Of a stretch of DNA of 64,000 nt, positions 35,733 through 43,642 are shown piece after piece. Position numbers and translations under genes: made by a program. The notes beneath the pieces were generated by a model. It did no database searches. It was not told where the DNA came from and saw only the letters and a list, made by a program, of their open reading frames with translations. The stretch's first letter is position 1. Every line of letters starts with the position of its first letter. This stretch comes from an uncultured Clostridia bacterium (lineage in GTDB: Bacteria > Bacillota > Clostridia > Christensenellales > Borkfalkiaceae), in contig CANQQY010000005.1 of assembly GCA_947626105.1 (NCBI GenBank), positions 53,028-117,027 of the forward strand, in the 5' to 3' direction.

Positions 35733-35761
35733 TTGCTTTTCGGTCGCATATCTTGTATAAT
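35733..35761 (+). promoter_or_regulatory. Promoter of the sodium-pump decarboxylase operon
   Basis: TTGCTT 35733-35738, 17-base spacer, TATAAT 35756-35761, 46 bases before the first gene. Confidence 0.65.
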
Positions 35762-35807
35762 GGTATGCGGTAAAAATTGGGATTTTTTCTTCATGAAGAG
35801 GTTATGA

Positions 35808-37142
35808 ATGGATAAAATTTCTTTGTTGCGCAGTCGGAAAGAGGCGGTAAAAGAGGCGGGACGGGGCGTCCGCGCCGAAATCGCCGCGCTCTGCGACGAA
35901 GACAGCTTTGTAGAGCTGTCCGCGTTCAGCTTTTCGAAGGGCGCAGACGGAGAGGATGCGATCGGCGAGGGCGTGGTGACCGGGTTTGCCACGATCGGCG
36001 GGTATCCTTTTTATATTGTCGCCCAAAACTTTGCTCTCTCCTACGGCGGACTCTCCAAGGGTAATTGCGAAAAGATCGCAAAGACGCTCTCCGCCGCCGA
36101 AAAGAACGGGACGCCCGTCGTCTACCTGCTCGAATCCCACGGCGTGCGCGTCGGGGAGGGGGTGAATGTGCTCGAGGGGATCTCTACCCTGCTGTTGAAG
36201 GCGACGGGGCTCAAAGGGAGCGTTTTGCAGTTCGCCGTCCTTCTCGGCGATGTGTACGGCTCCTCCGCAGCGCTCGCGAGCGTGTGCGACTGCGTACTGT
36301 TCCCGAAGGGGAGCGCGCTGTGTCTCTCTTCGCCGCTCGTTCTCTCCGCGAGGGAGAATCAAAATTTGAAAGCTACCGAGGTGGGGGGGTATTCCGCCCT
36401 CAAAAATGCGGTTTTGCCCGCGATCGAAGTTTCCGACATGCGGGAAGCCACCGCCAAGATCTTGCAGATCTGCGATTATGTCAATCTCCCCGTCACGGAC
36501 GCGGAACTCAACGAGACGATCCCCGCGCTCAACGGGTCGGCGGATGCGTCTGCGATCAAAGCGCTTTTCGAGGAGAGCGTGGAGCTCGGCGCAAATTCCT
36601 GCCCCGAGGTAAAAACGGTGCTCGGGCGCATCGGCGGGATCGCCGTCGCGGCGGTCTTGTTCGATCATGTCGCCCTCAATGCGCAGAATGTGAAAAAGAT
36701 CAGAAACTTTGCGGAGTTCGCCTGCTGCTATGGGCTGCCTTTCGTGACGTTTGTCGATTGCGTCGGTGTGGAAAATACGCTTGCCGTGAACGACAGCGCC
36801 GTTCTCAAAGAGATCGCGGAGTATCTCTCCATGCTCGACGCCATTGATACGGCGAAAATCGCCGTCGTGACGGGAAAAGCCGTGGGGCTCGGATATAGCC
36901 TGTTTGCCGCAAAGTCCGTCGGATTCGACTATACGTACGCCCTCGCGACGGCGCAGATCTCTCTCTTCGAAAGCGAAACGGGCGCGCAGATCGAGTTCGG
37001 CGAAAAGGGAGCTTCCCAAAAATATGCCGAAGAGATCGCCGATCCTTTCCGCGCCGCGGAAGGAGGGTATCTCGACAATATCATCGAACCGCAATTTTTG
37101 AAACAGTACCTGATCGCGTCTCTTCAAACGCTTGCGAGGTAA
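35808..37142 (+). CDS. Carboxyltransferase-domain protein (PccB/MmdA-like, divergent)
   Basis: The crotonase-fold carboxyltransferase superfamily is recognisable across two halves (VVYLLESHGVRVGEGVNVLE in the first, IGGIAVAAVLFDHVALNAQN in the second). It moves CO2 between biotin and an acyl-CoA. At 444 aa it is shorter than typical MmdA/PccB (~510). The usual GGAR oxyanion motif reads SHGVR, so the acyl-CoA site is altered and activity or substrate is uncertain. It heads an operon with biotin carrier and sodium pump genes, which makes it a candidate alternative alpha subunit. Confidence 0.75.
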   Translation: MDKISLLRSRKEAVKEAGRGVRAEIAALCDEDSFVELSAFSFSKGADGEDAIGEGVVTGFATIGGYPFYIVAQNFALSYGGLSKGNCEKIAKTLSAAEKNGTPVVYLLESHGVRVGEGVNVLEGISTLLLKATGLKGSVLQFAVLLGDVYGSSAALASVCDCVLFPKGSALCLSSPLVLSARENQNLKATEVGGYSALKNAVLPAIEVSDMREATAKILQICDYVNLPVTDAELNETIPALNGSADASAIKALFEESVELGANSCPEVKTVLGRIGGIAVAAVLFDHVALNAQNVKKIRNFAEFACCYGLPFVTFVDCVGVENTLAVNDSAVLKEIAEYLSMLDAIDTAKIAVVTGKAVGLGYSLFAAKSVGFDYTYALATAQISLFESETGAQIEFGEKGASQKYAEEIADPFRAAEGGYLDNIIEPQFLKQYLIASLQTLAR

Positions 37143-37146
37143 CGCC

Positions 37147-37476
37147 ATGAACCTTTTAGACAGTTTTTTTAAGGTAGATCTGGGCGAAGGCGCGTTTTAT
37201 TCCGTATTCGGCTATGTGTTCGTCATCGTGGGGATCGCGTTCCTCGTTGTGCTCTTTACCCTTCTCGGGCTTGTCATGAAGAAGGTATCTTCCGCAAAGA
37301 AAGCGCCCAAGAATGCGGAGATCCCGGATGCGCGGGAGAGTATCCCGCGCCCTTCCTCCGATCCCGACGAGATTTCCCCGGAGACGGTGGCGGCGATCAC
37401 GGCGGCGCTCATGGCGTTTTACCAAACGGAAAACGTCAAGTGCGATTTTATCGTCCGCCGTATCAAGAAGATTTGA
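37147..37476 (+). CDS. OadG-like small subunit of sodium pump decarboxylase
   Basis: A 109-residue protein with one membrane helix (about 20-42: VFGYVFVIVGIAFLVVLFTL) followed by a charged cytosolic tail. This is the layout of the gamma/delta subunit that assembles the decarboxylase. ATG at 37147 with GAGG upstream. Its C-terminal part (PETVAAITAALMAFYQTEN) resembles the conserved tail in clostridial OadG proteins. Confidence 0.8.
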   Translation: MNLLDSFFKVDLGEGAFYSVFGYVFVIVGIAFLVVLFTLLGLVMKKVSSAKKAPKNAEIPDARESIPRPSSDPDEISPETVAAITAALMAFYQTENVKCDFIVRRIKKI

Positions 37477-37503
37477 ATTTTCCCATTTTAAGGAGTTTGA
37501 ACT

Positions 37504-37860
37504 ATGCGTAATTTTATCATCACGGTCAACGGAAAACAATATGACGTCGGCGTGGAAGAGGTCGGCGGGACGGCTGCGCCCAAGGCGGCGCCGCTTACGT
37601 CGAACGCGCCCGCTCCCTCACCCGCACCCTCGCCCGCGGCGGGCGGAAAGGGGACGAAGGTGCTTTCTCCCTTCCCCGGAATGATCAAAAATCTTTTGGT
37701 CGAAAACGGGGCTTCCGTTAAAAAGGATCAGCCCATTCTCGTGCTCGAGGCGATGAAGATGGACAACGACATCACTTCGCCCTGCGACGGCGTGGTCACA
37801 TTCAACGTACAGAAGGGGGCGAACGTCGAGTCCGACGCGCTTCTTGCGCTCATCGGATAA
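37504..37860 (+). CDS. Biotin carboxyl carrier protein of the decarboxylase
   Basis: The 118 aa protein has a short N-terminal segment (MRNFIITVNGKQYDVGVEEV), an Ala/Pro linker (~30-55) and a biotinyl domain (~57-118) with the biotinylation site EAMKMD. The carrier shuttles CO2 from the carboxyltransferase to the membrane pump OadB. It sits between the OadG-like and OadB genes. Confidence 0.92.
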   Translation: MRNFIITVNGKQYDVGVEEVGGTAAPKAAPLTSNAPAPSPAPSPAAGGKGTKVLSPFPGMIKNLLVENGASVKKDQPILVLEAMKMDNDITSPCDGVVTFNVQKGANVESDALLALIG

Positions 37861-37872
37861 TCGGAGAGGGTC

Positions 37873-39051
37873 ATGCAGAATCTACTTGCTCTCGATATCG
37901 GAAAGATCTTTTCCGATCTGTGGGAATCCATGGGACTTTCGCAGGGGACGTGGCAGAATTACGTCATGCTCGCCATTTCCTTTGTGCTCATGTTCCTCGC
38001 GATCGTCAAGAAATTCGAGCCCATGCTCCTGCTTCCGATCGCGTTCGGAATGTTTCTCATCAATATCCCCGGCGCGGAAAAGGTGCTTTGGGGAACTTAT
38101 ACCGACGAAGCGCACACATACGACCTCGTCGAAAACCGCGGGCTTTTATGGTATCTATACTACGGCGTAGATAAAGTCATCTACCCGCCGCTCATCTTCC
38201 TCGGGATCGGCGCGATGACGGATTTCGGGCCGCTCATCGCAAACCCGAAGAGCATGCTGATCGGCGCGGGCGCCCAGCTCGGCGTCTTTGTCGCGCTGTT
38301 CGGCGCGATGCTGCTCGGGTTCGGCGGCGCGGAAGCCGCGGCGATCGCCATCATCGGCGGTGCGGACGGGCCCACGGCGATCTATGTTGCGAACCAGCTC
38401 GCGCGGAACTTGCTCCCCATGATCGCCATTGCGGCATACTCCTATATGGCGCTCATTCCCGTGATCCAGAAGCCGATCATGCGGCTTCTCACGACAAAGA
38501 AAGAGCGCATGATCCGCATGAAGCCCCTCCGTCAGGTCAGCAAGGTGGAAAAAATCATTTTCCCCATCGCGATCACCCTTGTCGTCGGCATCATTCTTCC
38601 CGACGCCATCCCGCTTCTCGGTATGCTCATGCTTGGGAATCTATTCCGCGAGTCGGGCGTTGTGGAGCGGCTCTCCTCGCAGGCGCAGAACGGACTCATG
38701 AATACCGTGACGATCTTCCTCGGGATCGCAGTCGGCTGTAAAGCGAAAGGGGACGTGTTCCTGACGACGGATACGTTGAGTATCATTCTCATCGGCGTCG
38801 TGGCGTTCTATTTCGGCACGATCGGCGGAATTCTTACGGCAAAACTGATGTGCAAAATTACGAAGGGGCAGATCAACCCGCTCATCGGCTCCGCGGGCGT
38901 TTCCGCCGTTCCCATGGCGGCGCGCATCTCCGAGGACGTGGGGCGGGAGTACGATCCTTCCAACCATCTTTTAATGCACGCGATGGGACCCAACGTCGCG
39001 GGCGTCATCGGCTCTGCGCTTGCCGCGGGGATCCTGCTGGCGATCTGGTAG
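37873..39051 (+). CDS. oadB: Sodium-pumping decarboxylase beta subunit
   Basis: Membrane subunit that decarboxylates carboxybiotin and drives sodium out of the cell. The 392 aa protein has about ten or more helices and the family motifs GIGAMTDFGPLIANP, AIIGGADGPTAIYVANQLA and, near the end, GSAGVSAVPMAARISE. The OadB, MmdB and GcdB families cannot be told apart from sequence alone. GGAGAGGG precedes the ATG. Confidence 0.92.
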   Translation: MQNLLALDIGKIFSDLWESMGLSQGTWQNYVMLAISFVLMFLAIVKKFEPMLLLPIAFGMFLINIPGAEKVLWGTYTDEAHTYDLVENRGLLWYLYYGVDKVIYPPLIFLGIGAMTDFGPLIANPKSMLIGAGAQLGVFVALFGAMLLGFGGAEAAAIAIIGGADGPTAIYVANQLARNLLPMIAIAAYSYMALIPVIQKPIMRLLTTKKERMIRMKPLRQVSKVEKIIFPIAITLVVGIILPDAIPLLGMLMLGNLFRESGVVERLSSQAQNGLMNTVTIFLGIAVGCKAKGDVFLTTDTLSIILIGVVAFYFGTIGGILTAKLMCKITKGQINPLIGSAGVSAVPMAARISEDVGREYDPSNHLLMHAMGPNVAGVIGSALAAGILLAIW

Positions 39052-39073
39052 AGCGGAAAGAAAGGAGTTTTAT

Positions 39074-40507
39074 ATGTCGAAAGTTATGATCATGGATACG
39101 ATCCTGCGGGACGCGCACCAGTCGCATGCCGCAACGCGCATGCGGACGGAACAGATGATCCCTGTGCTTGCTCAGCTCGACGACGTGGGGTATTATTCCC
39201 TCGAAGGCTGGGGCGGCGCGACCTTCGATTCCTGCATGCGTTATCTCAACGAGGATCCGTGGGAGCGGCTCCGCACCCTCAGAAGATATCTCAAAAAGAC
39301 GCCCATCCAAATGTTACTTAGGGGGCAAAATCTTCTCGGATACCGCAATTATGCGGACGATCTCGTCGATAAACTCATCGAAAAGTGTTTTGAAAACGGT
39401 ATCGGCGTGATCCGCGTTTTCGACGCGCTCAACGATCCCCGCAACATCGAGGCGTCCATGCGGGCGATCAAAAAGTACGGGGATCAGATCAAAGCGTCCG
39501 ATCCGACCCGCGGCATTGCCGAGGCAGCGATCTCCTATACGACGAGCCCCGTGCATACCCTCGATTATTTCGTCCGCCTCGCCAAAACGTATGAAGATAT
39601 GGGTGCGGACAACATCTGTATCAAGGATATGGCGAATTTGCTCCTGCCTTTCGACGCCTTTGAGCTCGTCTCGGCGCTCAAAAAGGCGCTCCGTCCCGAG
39701 ACGAAACTGCATTTGCATACGCACAACACGACGGGTACGGGGGATATGGTGAACCTTATGGCGATCCGCGCGGGCGTGGATATCGTGGATACCGCGCTTT
39801 CGCCTCTTGGGAACGGAACTTCCCAGCCCGCGACCGAACCGCTCGTCGCGACGCTCAAAGGCACCGAGTACGATACGGGGATCGACCTCAACAAACTCAT
39901 TCCGATCGCAAACCACTTCAAAAAAGTTGCGGCAGATCTCGAAAAAGAGGGCGTTCTTAATCCGAAGGTTCGGCAGGTGGACGTCAATACGCTTATCTAT
40001 CAAGTGCCCGGCGGCATGCTTTCCAACCTCATGAACCAGCTTAAAAAGGCGGGGAAAGAGGATAAATTGCAGGAAGTTTTGGCGGAGGTGCCCAACGTCA
40101 GACGGGATTGCGGCTATCCGCCCCTCGTGACTCCTTCCTCGCAGATCGTCGGCACGCAGGCGGTGATGAACGTCGTCATGGGCGAACGCTATAAAATGGT
40201 CACCAAGGAGACGCGGGATCTCTTTGCGGGAAAGTACGGCCAGCTTCCCATGCCCGTCAACGAAGAGGTCGCAGAGAAAGTCTTGAAGGGCGAGAAGCGC
40301 ATCACTTACCGCCCCGCGGACGATCTTGCGCCCGAATATGAGAAGATCAAAGCGGAAGTCATCGAAAAGGGGTACTACACACAGGAGGAGGACGTACTGT
40401 CCTATGCTTCCTTCCCCGAGGTGGCGGAGAACTTCTTCAAGTGGAGAAAGGCAAAAAACGACGGCGTAGACGCCGATCTCGCAAAAACGGGAGTCTATCC
40501 CGTATAA
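39074..40507 (+). CDS. oadA: Oxaloacetate decarboxylase alpha subunit / pyruvate carboxylase B-type carboxyltransferase
   Basis: TIM-barrel carboxyltransferase (477 aa) acting on oxaloacetate/pyruvate. The metal and active-site motifs are visible: DTILRDAHQSHAATRM at the start, the likely carbamylated Lys in CIKDMANLL and LHLHTHNTTGTG with metal histidines. It ends without a fused biotin domain; the separate carrier gene upstream supplies it. The ATG at 39074 follows AAAGGAG. Together with OadB and OadG it makes a sodium-exporting oxaloacetate decarboxylase likely. Confidence 0.92.
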   Translation: MSKVMIMDTILRDAHQSHAATRMRTEQMIPVLAQLDDVGYYSLEGWGGATFDSCMRYLNEDPWERLRTLRRYLKKTPIQMLLRGQNLLGYRNYADDLVDKLIEKCFENGIGVIRVFDALNDPRNIEASMRAIKKYGDQIKASDPTRGIAEAAISYTTSPVHTLDYFVRLAKTYEDMGADNICIKDMANLLLPFDAFELVSALKKALRPETKLHLHTHNTTGTGDMVNLMAIRAGVDIVDTALSPLGNGTSQPATEPLVATLKGTEYDTGIDLNKLIPIANHFKKVAADLEKEGVLNPKVRQVDVNTLIYQVPGGMLSNLMNQLKKAGKEDKLQEVLAEVPNVRRDCGYPPLVTPSSQIVGTQAVMNVVMGERYKMVTKETRDLFAGKYGQLPMPVNEEVAEKVLKGEKRITYRPADDLAPEYEKIKAEVIEKGYYTQEEDVLSYASFPEVAENFFKWRKAKNDGVDADLAKTGVYPV

Positions 40508-40561
40508 CAAGTCGGCAAGGCGGGGGCAGAAGCCCTCGCCGTATCATAGAAAAGGGGAAAC

Positions 40562-41782
40562 ATGAAGCGGGTCGCTGTGATCGGCGGAGGCGCGTCGGGA
40601 CTTATGGCGGCTTTTGCCGCCGCAAAGAACGGCAACGAAGTTACGCTCTTCGAAAAAAACGAAAAAACAGGGAAGAAGATCTATATCACGGGCAAAGGCA
40701 GATGCAACGTGACGAACGATTGCGCCCCCGATGAATTTTTGCAGAACGTCGTGCACGGCGAAAAGTTTTTGCGCGGCGCCGTTTGGGCGTTTTCTCCCGC
40801 CGACCTCATGGAACTTTTGCAAAGCTACGGACTCGAACTCAAAGTAGAGCGGGGAAACCGCGTCTTTCCGCTCTCCGATCATGCCAGCGACGTCACAAAA
40901 ACTTTGGAAAAGGCTTGCAGATCGGTGGGGGTTTCCTTCCGTTTGCAGGAAAACATCGAGAAAATCGAGATTTTGCATAGTACTGTGTCTGGCATAGTAT
41001 CCGAGAAAGGGCGTTTTCCCTGCGACGCCGCCGTTGTTGCGACGGGCGGGCTTGCCTATCCCTCGACGGGATCCACGGGGGACGGCTATCTGTTTGCAAG
41101 GGAAGCGGGGCATTCCGTAACGCCGCTCTTTCCTTCGCTCACGGGGATAGAGCTCAAAGAGGATCTCTCTTCTTTGCAGGGCGTTTCCCTGAAAAACGTC
41201 GTCCTGACGGCAAAACGGGGCGGAAAAACGCTGTTTTCCGAGCTCGGGGAGATGCTTTTCACCCATTACGGGATCTCGGGGCCCCTTGTTTTGACCCTTT
41301 CCGCGCTCGTAGCGCGGATCCCCTTACGGGAAATTTCACTCTCTGTCGATCTGAAACCCGCGCTCGACGAAAAAAAGCTGGACGAAAGGCTGCTCCGCGA
41401 CCTCAAAGAGCGGTGCAACGAGCAGATGAAAAACGTCATGCGCGGATTGCTTCCCGCGTGCGCGTGCGGCGCGGTTTTGAGGCAGGCGGGGGTCGCCGCC
41501 GAGAAGCGCGCAAATTCCCTGACGAAGGAAGAGCGGGGGCGGCTTGTGTCCGCCCTCAAAGGATTTCCCCTCACGCCCGCCTCCTTGCGGGGTTTTTCCG
41601 AGGCGGTCGTGACTTCGGGCGGGGTCGACCTCAAAGAGATCGAGCCCAAGACGATGGAGAGCAAAAAGGTAAAAGGGCTCTATTTTTGCGGCGAGGTGCT
41701 TGACGCGGACGCATTTACGGGCGGATTCAATCTTCAAATCGCTTTTTCGACCGGTTATGCGGCGGGGAACGGTATCCGCTGA
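40562..41782 (+). CDS. FAD-dependent oxidoreductase, HI0933/YhiN (aminoacetone oxidase-like) family
   Basis: Flavoprotein of 406 aa with the dinucleotide-binding start VIGGGASGLMAAFAAA, the family block GKKIYITGKGRCNVTN and the C-terminal FAD-binding EVLDADAFTGGFNLQIAFSTG. The exact reaction of this family is not settled. The gene contains, in coding sequence at 40976-41000, an inverted repeat TACTGTG-N5-CATAGTA also found near purB and galE. Confidence 0.88.
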   Translation: MKRVAVIGGGASGLMAAFAAAKNGNEVTLFEKNEKTGKKIYITGKGRCNVTNDCAPDEFLQNVVHGEKFLRGAVWAFSPADLMELLQSYGLELKVERGNRVFPLSDHASDVTKTLEKACRSVGVSFRLQENIEKIEILHSTVSGIVSEKGRFPCDAAVVATGGLAYPSTGSTGDGYLFAREAGHSVTPLFPSLTGIELKEDLSSLQGVSLKNVVLTAKRGGKTLFSELGEMLFTHYGISGPLVLTLSALVARIPLREISLSVDLKPALDEKKLDERLLRDLKERCNEQMKNVMRGLLPACACGAVLRQAGVAAEKRANSLTKEERGRLVSALKGFPLTPASLRGFSEAVVTSGGVDLKEIEPKTMESKKVKGLYFCGEVLDADAFTGGFNLQIAFSTGYAAGNGIR

Positions 41783-41800
41783 GAAAAGCGGTTGATTCAT

Positions 41801-41829
41801 TTGACAATTTATATCCGAACATATATAAT
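41801..41829 (+). promoter_or_regulatory. Sigma-A promoter of the aroH-cmk operon
   Basis: Perfect consensus: TTGACA 41801-41806, 17-base spacer, TATAAT 41824-41829. ACGGAGGAAAAT precedes the ATG. Confidence 0.88.
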
Positions 41830-41852
41830 GTTTAGAAAGTACGGAGGAAAAT

Positions 41853-42860
41853 ATGGTAGTCATACGCGGCGCGACGACAATTTCAAGCGACACCAAAGAG
41901 GAGATCCGCAAAGCCGTAAAGGAACTTTTGGAACAGATCGAGAGCAGGAATGCGCTCAAACGTGACGAGATCGTCTCTTTGGTCTTTTCGAGCACGTCCG
42001 ACATTCATTCTTATTATCCCGCGAAGGCGGCGCGTGAGGCGGGCTTTATGAGCTGTTCGCTCTTTTCCGCGCAGGAGCCCGATATCGAAGGCGGACTTCC
42101 GCTCTGCATCCGCGTGATGCTGTTTGTGGAAAAGAATCTCACGCCCTCGCATGTCTATCTGCGCGGGGCGAAGATCCTGCGGAAAGATCTCGCGGGCAAA
42201 TTCAACATCGCGATCGACGGACCGGCGGGAAGCGGGAAATCGACGGTCGCAAAACGCATTGCCAAGGATCTGAATATTCTTTATCTTGATACGGGCGCAA
42301 TGTATCGCGCGTGCGCGCTCAAAGCGCTCGAAGCGGGGATCGACCCTGCGGACGAGGCTTCCGTCGTCGCCCTGATGCGGGACGTAAAGCTCGACGTCGT
42401 TTACGAAAACGGGCTCCAAAAGACCCTTCTCGACGGCAGGGACGTTTCGGAGGAGATCAGAAAAGCTCCCGTTTCGATGGCGGCTTCCACCGTCTCCAAA
42501 CATGCGAGCGTCAGGATGCACCTCGTCGAAAAACAGCGCGAGATCGCGGGAAGGATGAGTTGCGTGCTCGACGGCAGGGATATCGGGACGTTCGTTTTGC
42601 CGGACGCGGATTTCAAATTCTACCTGACGGCGTCTCCCGATATCCGCGCAAAGCGCAGATACGACGAGATGGTCGCAAAGGGGGAGCAGGTGGATTTCGA
42701 TGAACTGAAAGAGGCGATCGTCAACCGCGACATGCAGGATATGAGCCGCGCGCTCGCTCCCTTGAAGCAGGCGGACGACGCCGTGCTGATTGATACTTCC
42801 GGGATGTCCGTCGAGGATGTCGTCGCGGCGATCAAGCGCGCCATGCAGGAGAAGATATGA
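41853..42860 (+). CDS. Fusion of AroH-type chorismate mutase and cytidylate kinase
   Basis: Residues ~1-115 match monofunctional AroH chorismate mutase: IRGATT at the start with Arg5, Glu75 in QEPDIEGG, Arg87 in CIRVM and Tyr102 in HVYL, all equivalents of the B. subtilis active site. Residues ~117-335 are a full cytidylate kinase with P-loop GPAGSGKST (123-131), DTGAMYR and LDGRDIGTFVLPDA. One enzyme thus makes prephenate for Phe/Tyr and the other phosphorylates CMP; the pairing has no obvious metabolic link. The stop overlaps the plsC start. Both sites look active. Confidence 0.88.
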   Translation: MVVIRGATTISSDTKEEIRKAVKELLEQIESRNALKRDEIVSLVFSSTSDIHSYYPAKAAREAGFMSCSLFSAQEPDIEGGLPLCIRVMLFVEKNLTPSHVYLRGAKILRKDLAGKFNIAIDGPAGSGKSTVAKRIAKDLNILYLDTGAMYRACALKALEAGIDPADEASVVALMRDVKLDVVYENGLQKTLLDGRDVSEEIRKAPVSMAASTVSKHASVRMHLVEKQREIAGRMSCVLDGRDIGTFVLPDADFKFYLTASPDIRAKRRYDEMVAKGEQVDFDELKEAIVNRDMQDMSRALAPLKQADDAVLIDTSGMSVEDVVAAIKRAMQEKI

Positions 42861-43642
42861 AGGAGAACGGCGAGAGGGAGCTTTCTCCCCGCGAATTGAA
42901 AAAAGAACAGAAAAAACTTGAAAAAGAGGAAAAAAAGCGGCAAAAACGGGAAAAACAAATGAAAAACCGCAAATTGCTCTTTCCTGCCAATAAAAAGGGA
43001 AAGCATGTCATGCACCTGATGAATTTCCTGCGGTTTCTCTTTTATCCCGTGCACTTTCTCGTCTATCCCTATAAGCTCTACGGGCACAAAAAGGTCGGGC
43101 TCGGCGCTTATATCTATATGGGGAACCATTACTGCATCTGGGATGTCTTTTATCCCGCCCGCACGACGGGGGAGGGGATCCATTATCTGATGAAGGAATC
43201 TCTCTTGCATGTGCCCGTCGTCGGCTTTTGGGCGAGGCACGTCGGCGCGATCCCCGCAATGCGCGACGGATCGGACGTCCGCACGCTGATGGAGTCCATG
43301 AAAGTTCTGAAAAACGGAGAGAAGATCTCACTCTTCCCCGAGGGGACGCGGAACAAAGTCTCCGACGAGGAATTTTTGCCCTTTCACGGGGGTGCGGCGC
43401 TCCTTGCGATCAAGACAAAGACGCCCGTCGTTCCCTTCGTCATTTGTAATAGACCGAAAGTGTTTCATGTGACGCACGTCGTTTTCGGCGAACCGATAGA
43501 ATTGAGCGAATATTACGGAAAGCGCATGACCGCCGAGGACTATGCCGCCGCGGACGAAAAGCTTAAAAACAGGCTTTACGAGCTCCGCGAAGAACACCGC
43601 GCCTATCTCGCAAACAAAAAAAAGAAAAAGAAGGAAGCCTGA
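42857..43642 (+). CDS. plsC: 1-acyl-sn-glycerol-3-phosphate acyltransferase
   Basis: Makes phosphatidic acid. The 261 aa protein has a highly charged N-terminal segment (~10-45, likely helical and membrane-surface-binding), the catalytic HYCIWD (H-x4-D, 91-96) and the glycerophosphate-binding FPEGTR at 160-165. In many Clostridia cmk, plsC and ispH are neighbours, as here. It overlaps the fusion gene by four bases and abuts the next GTG start. Confidence 0.92.
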   Translation: MKENGERELSPRELKKEQKKLEKEEKKRQKREKQMKNRKLLFPANKKGKHVMHLMNFLRFLFYPVHFLVYPYKLYGHKKVGLGAYIYMGNHYCIWDVFYPARTTGEGIHYLMKESLLHVPVVGFWARHVGAIPAMRDGSDVRTLMESMKVLKNGEKISLFPEGTRNKVSDEEFLPFHGGAALLAIKTKTPVVPFVICNRPKVFHVTHVVFGEPIELSEYYGKRMTAEDYAAADEKLKNRLYELREEHRAYLANKKKKKKEA

